Shown here piece after piece: positions 36,201 through 47,329 of a DNA stretch of 64,000 bases (its first letter is position 1; each line of letters begins with the position of its first letter). Source of the DNA: Ceriagrion tenellum (taxonomy: Eukaryota > Arthropoda > Insecta > Odonata > Coenagrionidae); NCBI GenBank assembly GCA_963169105.1, contig OY720640.1, forward strand, positions 115,554,085 to 115,618,084, written 5' to 3'. The position numbers were made by a program, and so were the translations under genes. The notes under the pieces were generated by a model that worked only from the letters and a program-made list of their open reading frames with translations, had not been told where the DNA came from and ran no database searches.

Positions 36201-37609
36201 GGAAAGCACAGGAAAATGAAGTCCTAAGCTTATGGACCAAGGAGGCTGTGAATGAATTTAAAATTATATAAGACCCCTGGAAAACGTGTAGTCAGAAAAT
36301 AATAACATTTCATGGAGCCCCCAAGGGTTAAGGAGGCCTCAAGAGCTTAAACATATAAATTTTATGAAAATGAAAAAAATCCTTTTTTGGGTCGGTGGAT
36401 GCTTACATACAATATCACAAAAAGAGTGTTTTTATTTCATAACAAAATTTCCTGATATCAGGGGAGTGGTAGAGGATATACATTATTTATTTGCCTAGCC
36501 TAGCTGCACCTCTGGAACATAGGCCATTTGATAATACAATAAATAAATTTTGCTGATAGCAAGGACTAAGATACAATTATGACTTGGACATGACAAAGAA
36601 GTCATTTTTCAAAAAACATGCCTCATTTTTTTTAATCATTAGTGCTTGCTGAGTAAAATACTTTAATACTAATAAAAAGTTGTATCTGTTTCAATGTTTT
36701 ATGTTAGATTTAATGATGCAATGCAACTGATTCTTATCCCATTATATTATGTGTAAGTTAGTTTCATTCCATCAAAATGGAATTACAACAATACCACATA
36801 ATTTGGCAAGTAGTCGTTCTGATGATGGTTTCCTTAATTATCTTTCTCGGTGATCGATGTCTCATTGAGTGATTGTTTAGCCAGCACTCCAGCTAGCTTC
36901 ATCATGCCCATATTTAAGTGCTTGCATTCACAGTGCAAATGAGTTCATCACAGAACAAGCTTTCGACTTGAAATTTTGAGTTAATTGCATTAAAATGAAT
37001 TTAAATAATGTTAATATAAAGCATTAGGGTAATTTAATTATCATTGAACACATTCAATTGAATTAATTTAATTTAAAAATAGTCATTTCAAAAATATAAG
37101 TGTGATCAAAATTTACTCAGTGTAACTGTGTATAACTGTGCTATGGTAAATGATGTTTTAATGAAAATTAAAATCACATGTAAGATGTAAAATAGCAACT
37201 TAATTAATAGTAGTATATAAAATGCAATAATTTTTATAAAATCAAAAACCATCAAATTTTATTATTGTAAGGCACACATTGATTCATATTAAAGTAGCTG
37301 AACATTAAAATAACTAATAAAATTCATTAAATTTTATATAAAATTACATTTTCGCTTTCACATTGAGGTAATCAAAATTTAAAAAAGTATACAATAATTT
37401 AAGCAACAATAACCCTCCTTTATGTGACTTAGTAATTTGCAGCATAATTTAACTCCAGCAGAGATAGCAGCACTCACCTCAACAACTTCTTTCCTCCTGG
37501 CCAGCCCAACAACAATCATCCCATGGTCCACCAATGCCGTCGCTATGGAGGCGCCGATTCCGGCACTCGCACCCGTCACCACGGCCACCTTGCCAGACAG
37601 TCTCTCCAT
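24910..37609 (-). CDS. Short-chain dehydrogenase/reductase, DHRS11 / farnesol-dehydrogenase type, six coding exons
   Basis: Reading down the minus strand, exons 37609-37478, 33846-33675, 33133-32998, 32425-32296, 30472-30323 and 24969-24910 join to 780 nt and encode 259 residues, close to the 260 of human DHRS11. All introns are GT..AG with matching phases. The cofactor motif TGASAGIG is at 12-19. Arg38-Arg39 after the second strand suggests NADP(H). Asp63 contacts adenine, and NNAG is at 89-92. The catalytic tetrad is complete: Asn117, Ser147, Tyr162 and Lys166 (YNASK), with the SPGFV motif at 193-197. Insect relatives oxidise farnesol to farnesal or reduce carbonyl and steroid substrates; the actual substrate cannot be read from sequence. 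No signal peptide, so probably cytosolic. Introns 1 and 5 contain LINEs. Confidence 0.93.
24970..28130. other. SDR intron 5, distal part
   Basis: Mostly AT-rich with no recognised element. The GC-richer segment at about 26380-26900 (purine-rich, with GGGGG-containing runs) stands out and may be an old repeat. A short CATT microsatellite lies near 26911-26924. Confidence 0.4.
28134..28210 (+). mobile_element. Terminal fragment of a hAT-like repeat
   Basis: Begins CAGCGGCGTAGCTAGGGG and continues through a G/C-rich stretch. This is a start I recognise from hAT-type repeats dispersed in many animal genomes. The opposite end was not found nearby, so it is probably truncated. Confidence 0.45.
28637..30290 (+). 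mobile_element. 5'-truncated LINE (jockey/CR1-like) with nearly intact reverse transcriptase, in SDR intron 5
   Basis: An uninterrupted frame of roughly 500 codons ends at TGA 30160-30162. It covers reverse transcriptase fingers (YRPISIIPHFGKIFE), motif A (YFDLSKAFDVINH), motif B (GVPQGSVLGP), motif C (FADD, catalytic aspartates present) and the C-terminal thumb. The 5' endonuclease is missing. The 3' UTR is short and ends in a CTATT/TATTC microsatellite at about 30265-30288. The open frame suggests a young insertion. It sits antisense to the SDR gene. Confidence 0.85.
30323..30472 (-). CDS. SDR exon 5
   Basis: Residues 191-240 with SPGFV and the substrate-loop region, ending PPEVQ. The 3' end of a LINE lies only about 30 bp past its donor site (GTAATAG). 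Confidence 0.92.
30768..31397. mobile_element. Putative MITE with TACCCAGA ends
   Basis: The unit begins TACCCAGACAGAAAGCAAAC and ends in the inverse of TACCCAGAAATCAGTGCAAG. The interior repeats short CAAGCTTG/CCAGCTTG-like words and includes an unrelated C-run near 31107-31121. It lies in SDR intron 4, with no coding capacity. Confidence 0.4.
31400..32290. other. SDR intron 4, remainder
   Basis: No repeat, RNA gene or additional exon is recognisable. Confidence 0.4.
32296..32425 (-). CDS. SDR exon 4
   Basis: Completes Ser147 and encodes residues 148-190 with the catalytic YNASK (Tyr162, Lys166) and the helix TEGVRREL. The donor is GTAAGT in phase 0. Confidence 0.92.
32998..33133 (-). CDS. 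SDR exon 3
   Basis: Residues 102-146 with structural and catalytic Asn117 (DTNVMG) and the strand DGHIVNIN. The donor GTGAGT splits the catalytic Ser147 codon. Confidence 0.92.
33675..33846 (-). CDS. SDR exon 2
   Basis: Residues 45-101 with Asp63 (KADIS) and NNAG. The acceptor AAAAG is weak, without a clear pyrimidine tract, but gives the correct phase and the family-typical VVE-ELAKSL junction. The donor GTGAGTG splits codon 102. Confidence 0.88.
34307..35044. mobile_element. TTAA-flanked piggyBac-like MITE (738 bp)
   Basis: TTAA at 34303-34306 and 35045-35048. Both ends start CCCTCTTAGTGC, a perfect 12-bp terminal inverted repeat. The subterminal palindrome GCCGATACATCGGC follows the left end. 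A long hairpin of different origin occupies its centre. It lies in SDR intron 1. Confidence 0.78.
34563..34943. repeat. Near-perfect 174-bp-arm hairpin with hammerhead-like core
   Basis: Arms 34563-34736 and 34770-34943 match at 172 of 174 positions, with a 33-bp loop. Each arm carries the block CTGATGA-A-GCTGG-(8)-CCAGC-GAAA (plus strand 34858-34887). This has the two conserved strands and stem II of a hammerhead ribozyme apart from one extra A; stems I and III are not convincingly present. Similar blocks are known from Penelope-like retroelement ends, so the hairpin may be two head-to-head retroelement fragments. Confidence 0.8.
35200..35507. mobile_element. Second CCCTCTTAGTGC-type TTAA MITE (308 bp)
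   Basis: The left end reads TCCTCTTAGTGCTG and the right end is the inverse of CCCTCTCAGTGC followed by TTAA (35508-35511). It is related to the 34307-35044 element but more diverged. It abuts the truncated 5' end of a LINE fragment. Confidence 0.55.
35508..36200 (+). pseudogene. LINE reverse-transcriptase C-terminal fragment with ATT-repeat tail
   Basis: A frame to the stop at 36012-36014 encodes the C-terminal part of a jockey-like reverse transcriptase (YGIRLWGHA, then LQKKVVRVI and AHCKPLF), without the catalytic core. The 3' region has a 21-T run at 36066-36086 and a 70-bp ATT/TTA microsatellite at 36131-36200 typical of a LINE tail. It is a truncated, non-autonomous copy in SDR intron 1. 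Confidence 0.75.
36201..37470. other. SDR intron 1, proximal part
   Basis: Very AT-rich with nothing recognisable; no regulatory motif can be supported. Confidence 0.4.
37478..37609 (-). CDS. SDR exon 1
   Basis: Residues 1-44: start codon, Rossmann TGxxxGIG motif and the basic GLARRK cofactor-selecting loop. The donor GTGAGTG follows GAG in phase 0. Confidence 0.93.
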
Positions 37610-37728
37610 CTCAGTCCTTACTTAGTAATTTTCTTTCAACAAACTGGAATTTCCGCAAGGAATTAGAATCAAAAGAAACGCCAAATCATTCGACTGAGGC
37701 ACATTTTTTTTTTAAACAGGAAACAAGT

Positions 37729-37925
37729 CCAGGGAAAAAATATTTGGTCTGAAAGGGCTCTGAAACTGGGATGTAAAATCTCTGATGGACTAATAACTAA
37801 TCTGGAAGTGGTCTGTAACTGGCCTGGATGTCAAAGAAGTTTCATGTTTCAAATCCAGACCAGTAGCAGACCTATTTCAGATCAGATTCTTTCAGAGCAG
37901 TAACAGACCAAGTATGTTTACCTGG
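37729..37925. repeat. Putative short MITE upstream of the SDR gene
   Basis: Ends CCAGGGAAAAAATATTTGGT and, inverted, CCAGGTAAACATACTTGGTC are about 75% alike. Several degenerate copies of GGTCTG..ACTGG occur inside. It starts about 120 bp upstream of the start codon, so it may overlap the promoter or 5' UTR. Confidence 0.4.
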
Positions 37926-38164
37926 GATGAAACAACATCAGAGTCACTCTGAAAGTCATTGTAGAACTCAGAGTAACTAGTTGGCTCATGTAAGTAAACA
38001 GTTACGTGTACTGAAGTAATTTTCAGAAGTTGTCTGATCCACCAAAGTTGAAATCCGTTCGGTACAGTTCCATTCTGAAGGGCTACCCTCCCTTTCTTTT
38101 TATGTAACTCAAGTCTGAAACTAGCTGGCAGTGAGCGCGAATATACCTCCAGGCTCTCACAGAA

Positions 38165-38835
38165 GTTCCTGGCGCAGCTTAGAGGACGATTTTGGGGCGT
38201 GGGCTACCAAACTTTCAGAGTCCTGCAAAACAGGCAAGTGAGGTTTTTCAGTGTGGAGCCTTTCTAACTGCTACCAACACAAGCACTACGAGAATTGGGT
38301 TGGCTCATAACTACATGCCGACTCGTTTCTACTCGTCCCATGATGAGACCTCAAGATTGGGTCCCTAAAACTGTCATAGCGATGATTGATTTTAACCACT
38401 TTCCTGATAGCCTAGTGAACAGATTTATTTTGCGTATTGGTTAGATTCCCCTGCATCTCTCTTTCTCTCGTTCATTACCTCCATGTTCCCTTCTGCACCT
38501 TTCACGCAGATCAGAGGACGATTATGAGACATGGGCTACCAAACTTTCATTGTCCTGCGAAACGGGCAAGGGAGGTTGTTCAGTGTGGAGCCTTTCTAAC
38601 TGCTGCCAACAGATGCACTTCGAGAATTGGGATGACTCACAACTACTTCCCGTCCCGTTTTGACTCGTCCAACGATGAGACCTCATGACTGGGTCCCTAC
38701 TACTGTCACAGCGATGGTTGATTTTAACCACTTTCCTGATAGCCTTGCGTAAAGGTTTATTTTACGAATTGGTTAGGTTTTGCGATTGGCTCCCTCACTC
38801 TCTCTCTTGTTCGTTGCCCCTTCCTTGTTCCTCCC
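38165..38835. repeat. Tandem duplication, 2 x ~332 bp
   Basis: The landmark AGAGGACGATT occurs at 38181 and 38513, and similarity of about 85% runs through GGCTACCAAACTTTCA, CAGTGTGGAGCC and TTTTAACCACTTTCCTGATA in both copies. No coding function is recognised. It lies 0.6-1.2 kb upstream of the SDR start codon. Confidence 0.75.
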
Positions 38836-41160
38836 GAATCTTTCCATCACCCCCTCCACTTCTACCTCCCCTCCAAGCCGCCAGGAACTTATGCGGGAGC
38901 CATATCCATTAATGCGCGTTGGACTACAGTTCTAAAACAAAAAGTACTTCATGTTCGAATGAGTTTAACTTTTCTTTACCCATGTATAAGTCCTCGTAGA
39001 AAACTTTTCATGAGTAGCTTCCGCGCCGGTGAAAAACCTAGGCATGTCTCATAATCATTGCACCAGGGCTTCTGAATTTGGGGGCGGTTTTTGGATTAGT
39101 CTATTCCTCGCTTCATAATGGCTCCCGACGAATTTCTGATGAAGATGGGTAAGAGAAGTAATGGCTCTGGTTCCGACATGCAATGAAAAATTCCACCCCT
39201 CCCGGCATGAGTTCCCGTGTACGTTAACCAAAATTTCCAAAGCGAATTTCGTAAAGCATTTGAACGATGATTCTACCACTAGAAGTAATGTTAGTCTGTT
39301 GGCATTAATTTTTCGGTACGCTGTAACAGAAATAACGCAGCACAACGCGCTAAGTTAGCATAATCAGTGACGTTAATATCGTGGCTTTGCGTTAGCTTCA
39401 AGTGGACGACAACAATTTCACAAAATCTGAAATTTACGAATTTTTCTTTTATAAACTATTAAACCCTCACACGCAGATATTGTCGAATTGGCGCTGCATT
39501 GTACGAAAACGAATGAAATCAATTTTATCGCCGTTGAAATGCTGCTTCACAATACTTCAAAGTTCATATGATAATGACAATATGAAACTTCCATGCTTCA
39601 AATTTTGTACGATTCTGTGTAATACGATTATTATCCTCGGAGTCTAGAGCATCCGACGGTGACAGAGGTGTGAATATATATGTACGGGTTTATTCAAAGA
39701 CTTACATATTTGTGTAGGTCAACAGCGCTCTTCTAAGTATCACACGCGAGTCATCGGCGCTTACCTATCGCGAAGCATTTACGGAAAAGACGGATATTAT
39801 CCCACGCAGACCTTTATGCTCACGAATCGAGGATCTAAATACACGACTTCGTCAACTGAAGTGTTCCTATCGGGTAAAACAGAAACGATTTCTCCGTATC
39901 AGTGCGCTATCATTGTGATTAAGATGCCGGCGAATTCAGAGATAACGAAAAATACGGACATTCTATTATCTCTCGGATTTGAAGTAGATCGGTAGTTCCT
40001 TATGAAATAGGATTTTTTTCTATGGTGAAGTCATTCTCACCGAAATGTTTCCCGTGAGATCAGAATCTCATTTATCATGAGTATGCCAATTTTTTATTTT
40101 TTTCTACGATTCTTCTAGAAAAATAAGTATCATCTGAACATCAAAGACCAAGATATTCGCCTTTCCGTTCAGGTATATATTCGCCTTAGCTACCCATCTT
40201 CGAAATTTTACACCACCACAAATCTCCTTTAATCAAAGAAATTTGACCTACTTATTGTGCTATAAATGTGAAAGTACAAGTTGTGAAGATTTCAAAGGTT
40301 GAATAACGAAAGTGGGCGATGTTATGCAAACATGAACAGTCTGCAGCCATGCATTTCGTTTTTGTTATTGTTTTAAGTCTAGAGGATAGATTAAAAACAT
40401 TATTAGTATACAACTGTACAAATGTCGCCTTTAATCAAAGAAATTTGTCGCACTTCTTCTGCAATAAGTCTCTCAATAGATAAACTGTAATTCACTTTAT
40501 ACATGACTAAATACAAATTTCCATACTTAAAAAGGCAACACATGTTCACCAAAGGAAGCGTACATGCTTCAACAAGAGGAAACTTAAGCACTACATAAAA
40601 ACAAAAGAAGCTACATATATTTCACCAGAGGAACATTTTGAAGGGACAATTCATTAAACGTCGAAAAAAAATAATTCAAATAGATGGAAACTGGTATTTG
40701 GTCGGAGTTATTTTAGCCGGGGGATTTAATTTAAAAGGATGCATTGACAAAAATATTCCCATTTTCGAAATTTCAACTGAAAGAAAATTGATATGAACAA
40801 ACAATCAGAAAGATAATTATAATGTTTTCGTTTTTTTTAGCTACGTCGACTAAGAGTTTTATCCTTTGGCGATAGAAAATTTACTGAAAAAAATTTCAGT
40901 GAAGATCATATTCTTCTCAAATATTTATAAGACATGATTGAAAAAATACAAAGACAAGTAACTTCGCCCTTAACCTTTTGATGCTACATACCTTCAACTC
41001 GGAAAAGGGGCATAATTTAGCACCGCAATATTTGAAGTAATTAAAGAACCGAACCGAGATATTAAAAAAAATGTTGAAGATATTGGAAAAACTTTAATCG
41101 TTTCCATTCCAAAGACAACGAAAACAACGGATTTCAAAGACAACGGAAAATCGAAGGTCA
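38836..41160. other. Unannotated intergenic stretch
   Basis: No gene, RNA or repeat recognised. Open frames are short and have no family resemblance. Confidence 0.4.
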
Positions 41161-41179
41161 GATTTTTCCCCCAGATAGC

Positions 41180-41425
41180 AAAGTAAGCCTTGATGAAGCT
41201 TGATTTAAGCTTGACAATACAAGTTACCAAGCTTGAATTCAGCTTGACAATTCAAGCTATTAAGCTTATTTCAAGCTTGAATCAAACGAGCTGGCCTCAG
41301 CCGGTCAAGCTTTCTGCAACCTTAACAGTGTAGCTTGAATCAAGCTTGATTTAACAGTTTGATTAAGTTTCATCTTAAATAAGGTTGACTATTCCCTCGC
41401 CAGCAAGTCTGAATCAAGCTGCTCA
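41180..41425. repeat. Cluster of CAAGCTTGA-type words
   Basis: AAGCTTGA/TCAAGCTT and near variants recur about ten times in 250 bp, in both orientations. Similar words occur in the 30.77-31.40 kb element, suggesting one repeat family. Confidence 0.5.
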
Positions 41426-41439
41426 GATTCCAGAATATA

Positions 41440-44400
41440 CAAATTTGCGTCGGTTAAGTCATGATCGACCTAAATTAACGAGCTCATTTGAAACGAAAAC
41501 ATATCAATATCACTCTAAATTTGAAATAAAAACAGGGGAAATAATCTTGGGATTAGGATATTATTTAGAGCCTTAGTATTTCACAGTAGAGACCAAGATG
41601 AATCGACATAAATAAATTTGGTTTCGTCTTTCGTATTAACATATTAATGAAGCAATATGTATCAATTAACCTATTTTTACGAGAGAAAAAACCTAAATTA
41701 TGAACTCATTCGAAAAAACAATACCAGTATCAACCTAAAATTGAAATAATAACAGAGAGCTAACCTAACCTAATAGAGAGCTTTTCTTTAGCGCAATAGT
41801 ATTTGTCAGTCGGAAAATGACACATGATCGAAAGATTATATGGATGAATTGAAATAATTTAATTTGCATATGGCGATTTGATATACCTCTCAAACTAAAA
41901 TATAAATATACGTTGGTTTAACCAAGATCAACCTAAATTACGAGCAAATTTTTAACCACAAACAACCAATAAAATTCTAAATTAGAAAATTAAACAGGCA
42001 AAATTATCCTGAGATAGACCATTTATTTAGGTCTTGAATATTTTATAGTCAAGAAAAAGACCACGATAAGAAGAGAAAATGGAATTAAATGAATGATGGG
42101 AAATGGAATGAATTTGAAATGTAAACAGGATAAACACACCTTGACGAGAATTTTCATTTATGCGCAATAGAATTTGTCAGTCATGAAATGACACATACTC
42201 GAAATTATTTGGATGAATTGAAATAACTGTATTTGTATATGTCGTATTGGTATACCTCTCAAACTGATATATTTATACATATGCTGCGGTAAAACCAAAA
42301 ATAAATTAAACTACTAAACAAATTTTTGACTCTTTAAAAAATATCACTATAAATTTAAAAAAAGAAGATAAGCAATGCGATAGATATATAATTTACAGTT
42401 ACAATATTTGACGTCATTTAGTAGACCACAATAAGAATATAAATGGATAAATCAGTCAAGAGAACACACCCGATTGAAAGATTATATTGATGCATTGAAT
42501 AATTAAATTTGTTAACAAGGTGTATCTCTCAAAGTGAAATATAAGTATGCGTCGGTGAATCCTAGATCGATCGATATTACGAGATATTATCATTCAAAAA
42601 ACCATTAACAACAAATTTTATTTACTCTAGAAATAATAAGAGGCGAATTTTACCTTGCGATAGAGCTTTTCTTTACTCCTTGAAAATTTTACAGTTTCGG
42701 CTTCTTTGTGGACCATTCAAAAAATAAATATATTTTAACCTTTTTTAACGTTAGAAAAAACCGAGGTTATGAACTCATTCAAAACACAAAATAACCATAT
42801 ATAAAAAAATCTTCATTTGAAATGAAAACAGCATAATCAAACCTTGAAGAGAGCTTTTATTTAGCGCGATGGTTTTTTGACAGTCAAGAAATGATATGTG
42901 ATTCGTTGATTTTACGGAAGCATTGCTATAATTTAATTTGCAAACGTCGTACAGGTGCACCTTTCAAAGTGTTCAAAATAAAAATGCGTCGGTAAAAAAC
43001 GGGATAATCGAATTCACTACCTTATTTAAAACCACAAAATACCAATAATAAAGTGAACTAGAAATAATAAGAGGCGATTTCATCTTGGGATAGAGCCTCC
43101 ATTTACGGTTTATTATTTATGTCAAGATATAGACCACGATAATAAGATAAAATGGATACTTCGGAATAAATCAATATTTACGGCTACTTTATCGACCATT
43201 AAAATTTTATGTATAACCTAGATTTTTTAAACGCGAGAAAAAACCGAGGTTATGAACTCATTTAAAAACATTAAATACCAATATCACTCTTAATTTGAAT
43301 AATGAAAACAGACAATTAAACCTTGAAGAGAACATTTATTTAGCGCAATCGTTTTTGGCAAACAAGAAATGATATATAATTGGATGAATCTATGTATGCA
43401 TTGCTATAGCTTAATTTGAAAATGTCGTAAAGGAGTACCTCGCAAAAAGAAATAATCTCTTAAAATTTAATCTCAAGAAATGCTTCGGTGAAACCATGAT
43501 CAACCTAAATTACGAGATCATTTTAAACCATAATATTCCCAAATAAATGTAAACTATAAAAAATAAAAATTTATCTTGGGATTGAGCTTTTTTTACGGCT
43601 TAAATATTTAGAGTCAAGAAAGAGACGGCCATTATAAAATTAATGGATGAATGGAAATAAATATTTTTGTTTCGGCTTATACGCTGACAAATAAAAAAAG
43701 ACATATTTATCAGCCTATTTTAACGATAAAAAAATGAGGTTATCAACTCATTCGAAAACCCAAAATCACCCTTAATTTGAAAGGAAAAGAGGTAAGTCAA
43801 ACCTTGAAGAGAACTTTTATTTAGCGCAATCGTTTTTGACGGTCATTAAATGACATATGATTGGATGCATCGTAATACTTAAATTTGCAAAAGTCGATAA
43901 GTGTATCTCTCAAAGTGAAATATAAGTATGCTTCGGTGAAACCATGATCAACCTAAATTAAGAGCTCATTTTAAACCATAAAATTTCAATATAAATGTAA
44001 ACTATAAAAAATTAAAGGCGAATACATCTCGGGATTGAGCTTTTTTTACCGCTTAAATATTTAGAGTCAAGAAAGAGACGGCCATTATAAAATTAATGGA
44101 TGAATGGAAATAAATATTTTTGTTTCGGCTTATACGCTGACAAATAAAAAAAGAAATATTTATCAGCCTATTTTAACGATAAAAAAATGAGGTTATCAAC
44201 TCATTCGAAAACCCAAAATACCGATATCACCCTTAATTTGAAAGGAGAAGAGGAAAGTCTAACCTTGAAGAGAACTTTTATTTAGCGCAAACCTTTTTGA
44301 CGGTCATTAAATGACATATGATTGGATGATTATATGGATGCATTGTAATACTTAAATTTGCAAAGTCGAATAAGTGTATCTCTCAAAGTGAAATATAAGT

Positions 44401-45965
44401 ATGCTTCGGTGAAACCATGATCAACCTAAATTACTAGCTCATTTTCAACCGTAGAATTCCAATATAAACGTAAACCAGAAAAATTAGAGGCGAATTTATC
44501 TCTCAAACTCATTCTGAAACTCTCTTCCCTGCACTCATTCGAAAACACAGTCTTCCAATATCACCCTTATTTTGATATTGAAAAAGCATAATCAAACTTA
44601 GCAGAGTGCTTAAATTTAGAGCAATAGTTTTTATCGGTCAAGAAATGACTTATGATTGGATGATTTTAAGTATGCATTACAATAATTTTATTTGAAATCG
44701 TCGTATTCAAGTACCTCACAACATAAAATTTATGTTTGCACCGGTGAAACCATGATCAATGGAAATCACGTGCTCATCAAAAACCAGAAAATTAAATTAG
44801 TAATAATAACTAAAAATAATAAGAAGCGATTTTAGCTTGGGGTATATCTTTTATTTACGGCTTGAAAATTTTAGTCAAGAAATTCACCACGATAATAAGA
44901 TTAAATGGTCAAATTGAAATAATAAATTGTTTGCGAAAAAGAAATATTTTTTAGTCTTTTTTATCGCGAGAAAAAACCGAGGTTATGAACTCTTTCGATA
45001 TCACAAAATACCAATATCTCTCAAAATTTAAAATGAAAACTGCAATGTCAAACCATGAAGAGAACTTTAATTTAGCGCAATCGTTTTTGACAGTCAAGAA
45101 ATGACATATGATTGGATATTTTATGGATGTATTGAAATAATTAAATTTGCAAACGTTGTATAAAAGTACCTCTCAAAGTGAATTATAAGTATGCGTCGGT
45201 GAAAAATAAATCAATTGAAATATTAGCTCATTTAAAACCATAAAATACCAATATTAATGTAAACCATAAATAATAAGAGGCGGTTATATCTTAGGTTTAA
45301 TATTATATTTACGGCTTAAAAGTTTTGCTCTCTAGATTTAGACCACAATAATGAGATACAATATAAAAATCGAAATAAATAAATTTGTTCCGGCATCTTT
45401 GTTGACAATACAAAAAAGAAATATATATTAGCCGTTTTTAACGCAAGATAGAACTGAGGTTATGAGCTCTTTCGATAGAACATAATGCCAATATCACTCT
45501 TTATTTGAAATGAAAACTGCATAAGCAAACTTAGAGATGAGCTTTTATTTCTGCGTAATAGTTTTTGACGGTCAAGAAATGACATATTGTTGTCTGATTT
45601 TAACGATGCATTGCAATAATTCAATATGCAAGTGTCGTAAATGGGAACCTGTCAAGGTGAAATATAAGTATCGACATCGAAATTACGAGCTAATTTAAAA
45701 CCATAAAATACAAATATTAATGTACTATAAATAATAAGATGCAAATCTATCTAGGGATTTAGGTATTATTTATGGCTTCATTATTTTACAGTCAAGAAAT
45801 TTACCAAGATAATTAGATAAAATGGATGAATCGAAATAAATAAATGTTTCAGCTTTTGTTTACCATTCAAAAAATAAAAATACATATTAGGCTTTTTTTA
45901 AGTCAAGAATAACAGAGGTTATGAACTCATTCGAAAACACAAAATATCAATATCACTCTGATTCA
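41440..45965. repeat. Satellite array of ~470-bp dimeric units
   Basis: About nine to ten AT-rich units recur every 453-490 bp. Copies of GAGGTTATNAACTC lie at 43246, 43736, 44189, 44979, 45456 and 45915, and an equivalent near 42763. Each unit is two related half-units of about 240 bp. Half A contains GAACTCATTCGAAAACACAA then TTTAGCGCAAT and CAGTCAAGAAATGACAT. Half B contains GAGCTCATTTTAAACCATAA then TTTACGGCTT and AGTCAAGAAA. No open frame is conserved. Copies are roughly 75-85% identical, so the array is old. It ends abruptly against a LINE fragment. Confidence 0.85.
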
Positions 45966-45966
45966 C

Positions 45967-46112
45967 ACGCTCTAATTCTTTTATCATACCTTCCTCGTAC
46001 GGATCCCATATACTAGCGGCATATTCTAAATGAGGCATGACAAGTATCAGGCCTCATTTAGAAACACAAAATAATATGTTGGATTAAAAATTTCTTGGAT
46101 TAACTTATTTCT
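45967..46112 (-). pseudogene. CR1-like reverse-transcriptase C-terminal fragment (inverted copy)
   Basis: The minus strand encodes LEYAASIWDPYEEGMIKELE, the hallmark C-terminal block of CR1/jockey-group reverse transcriptases. The same DNA reappears in opposite orientation at about 47892-48027. Confidence 0.7.
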
Positions 46113-46560
46113 GTATACAGAACAAGATATCACGATAGGTACGATAGATCAGTTCTAGGAAACATTGAATCTCACTAGGCTTAGCACTTGTTCTAAATGT
46201 CTGACTATCATTATAAGTCGGACGTTGAGTCTTCGGTTTTCGGGGTTTCTACCGTACCAATAGATTTAATAGAAGTAATCAGACTATCATACCAATAGAT
46301 TTAAAATTTTAATTTTTCCACGTACAATAAGGGCCCATAATAGTGGCGATAAACAAGTTCTAGGGTACTTTGACCCTCACTAGATCACTAGATAAAATAG
46401 ATTTTTGCATCTGTGCTAAATGACTTAATATCATTATCAGCTACCAAACCCGGATTAAAAATTTCCGGCATGATACACTCCTACATGATTTAGTACCTTG
46501 TAGTACTGTTTATCTGTTGCATCAATAATACTAACCAGTAGTTGTATAATAAGTAGTGTA
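46113..46560 (+). other. Poorly resolved LINE-derived sequence
   Basis: A short plus-strand stretch near 46295-46345 reads NRFKILIFPRTIR, similar to the extreme C terminus of the neighbouring CR1-like copies. The rest is not identifiable. Confidence 0.35.
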
Positions 46561-46572
46561 CTCCATGGTAGC

Positions 46573-47319
46573 ATGTTTACTAATTTTAAAAAACAAAGTA
46601 TTAACAGTAATACTGAGGTTTTGTGGAATACTTTCCTCAACGTTACACGATCAGTAGTTAGCAAATACATACCAAGTAAATGGAAAAGAGCCAATGCAGA
46701 GCCTAGGTGGTATAACGCGGAGGTTAGAAAAACATTAAAGCACCAAAGAACATGTCATGCTAGGGTAAAAAGGGCAAAAATTAACAAATCCTCCGAGGAA
46801 CTATACACAGTCACCGAAAATTATAAAGTATCTAAACTCTTAGCAAAAAAAGCGTGCCGAAGGGCGTTAGCTGATTTCAAAAGTAAATTACTGGGAGAAC
46901 AATTGAACGATAATCCCAAGGCATTTTGGTCGTATGTTAGGGACACTCAAGGAAATAAATCAACAGTACACACGCTTAAGAATATCAAAGGGGAAAAGAT
47001 AACCAACAGTCTACTAAAAGCCAATTCGTTAAACTCATTCTTCAAAAGCATTTTCAGTACTTATACACCACATCTTTTCGATCCGCAGCCAGTTCGTTCC
47101 CAAACATGTATGCCTGAAATTATTATAAATTGTCGCGGCATAGAACATCAGCTAAAAAATATCAACCCCAACAAATCCCCCTGTCCAGATCAAATACCTG
47201 CTCGCGTATATAAAACATTGGCATCAGACATAGCGCCCTACTTAGAATTAATATTTACCAAATCTTTAGTAGATCACGAGGTGCCTAAGGACTGGAGAGT
47301 AGCAAATGTCACACTTTAA
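46573..47319 (+). pseudogene. CR1-like LINE linker and start of reverse transcriptase
   Basis: A 248-codon frame contains PRWYNAEVRKTLK, a KAFWSYVRDTQGN block, PNKSPCPDQIPARVYK and VPKDWRVANVT. This is the order seen between endonuclease and reverse-transcriptase core in CR1-like elements. It stops just after the last motif, where the sequence turns back on itself (minus-strand RT pieces follow), so it is a truncated fragment. Confidence 0.75.
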
Positions 47320-47329
47320 TAATTCCTCC

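Noticed and set aside
41440..45965. CRISPR-like array
   Set aside because: The units are ~470 bp, degenerate and contiguous, with no short constant repeats separated by unique spacers, and the genome is eukaryotic.
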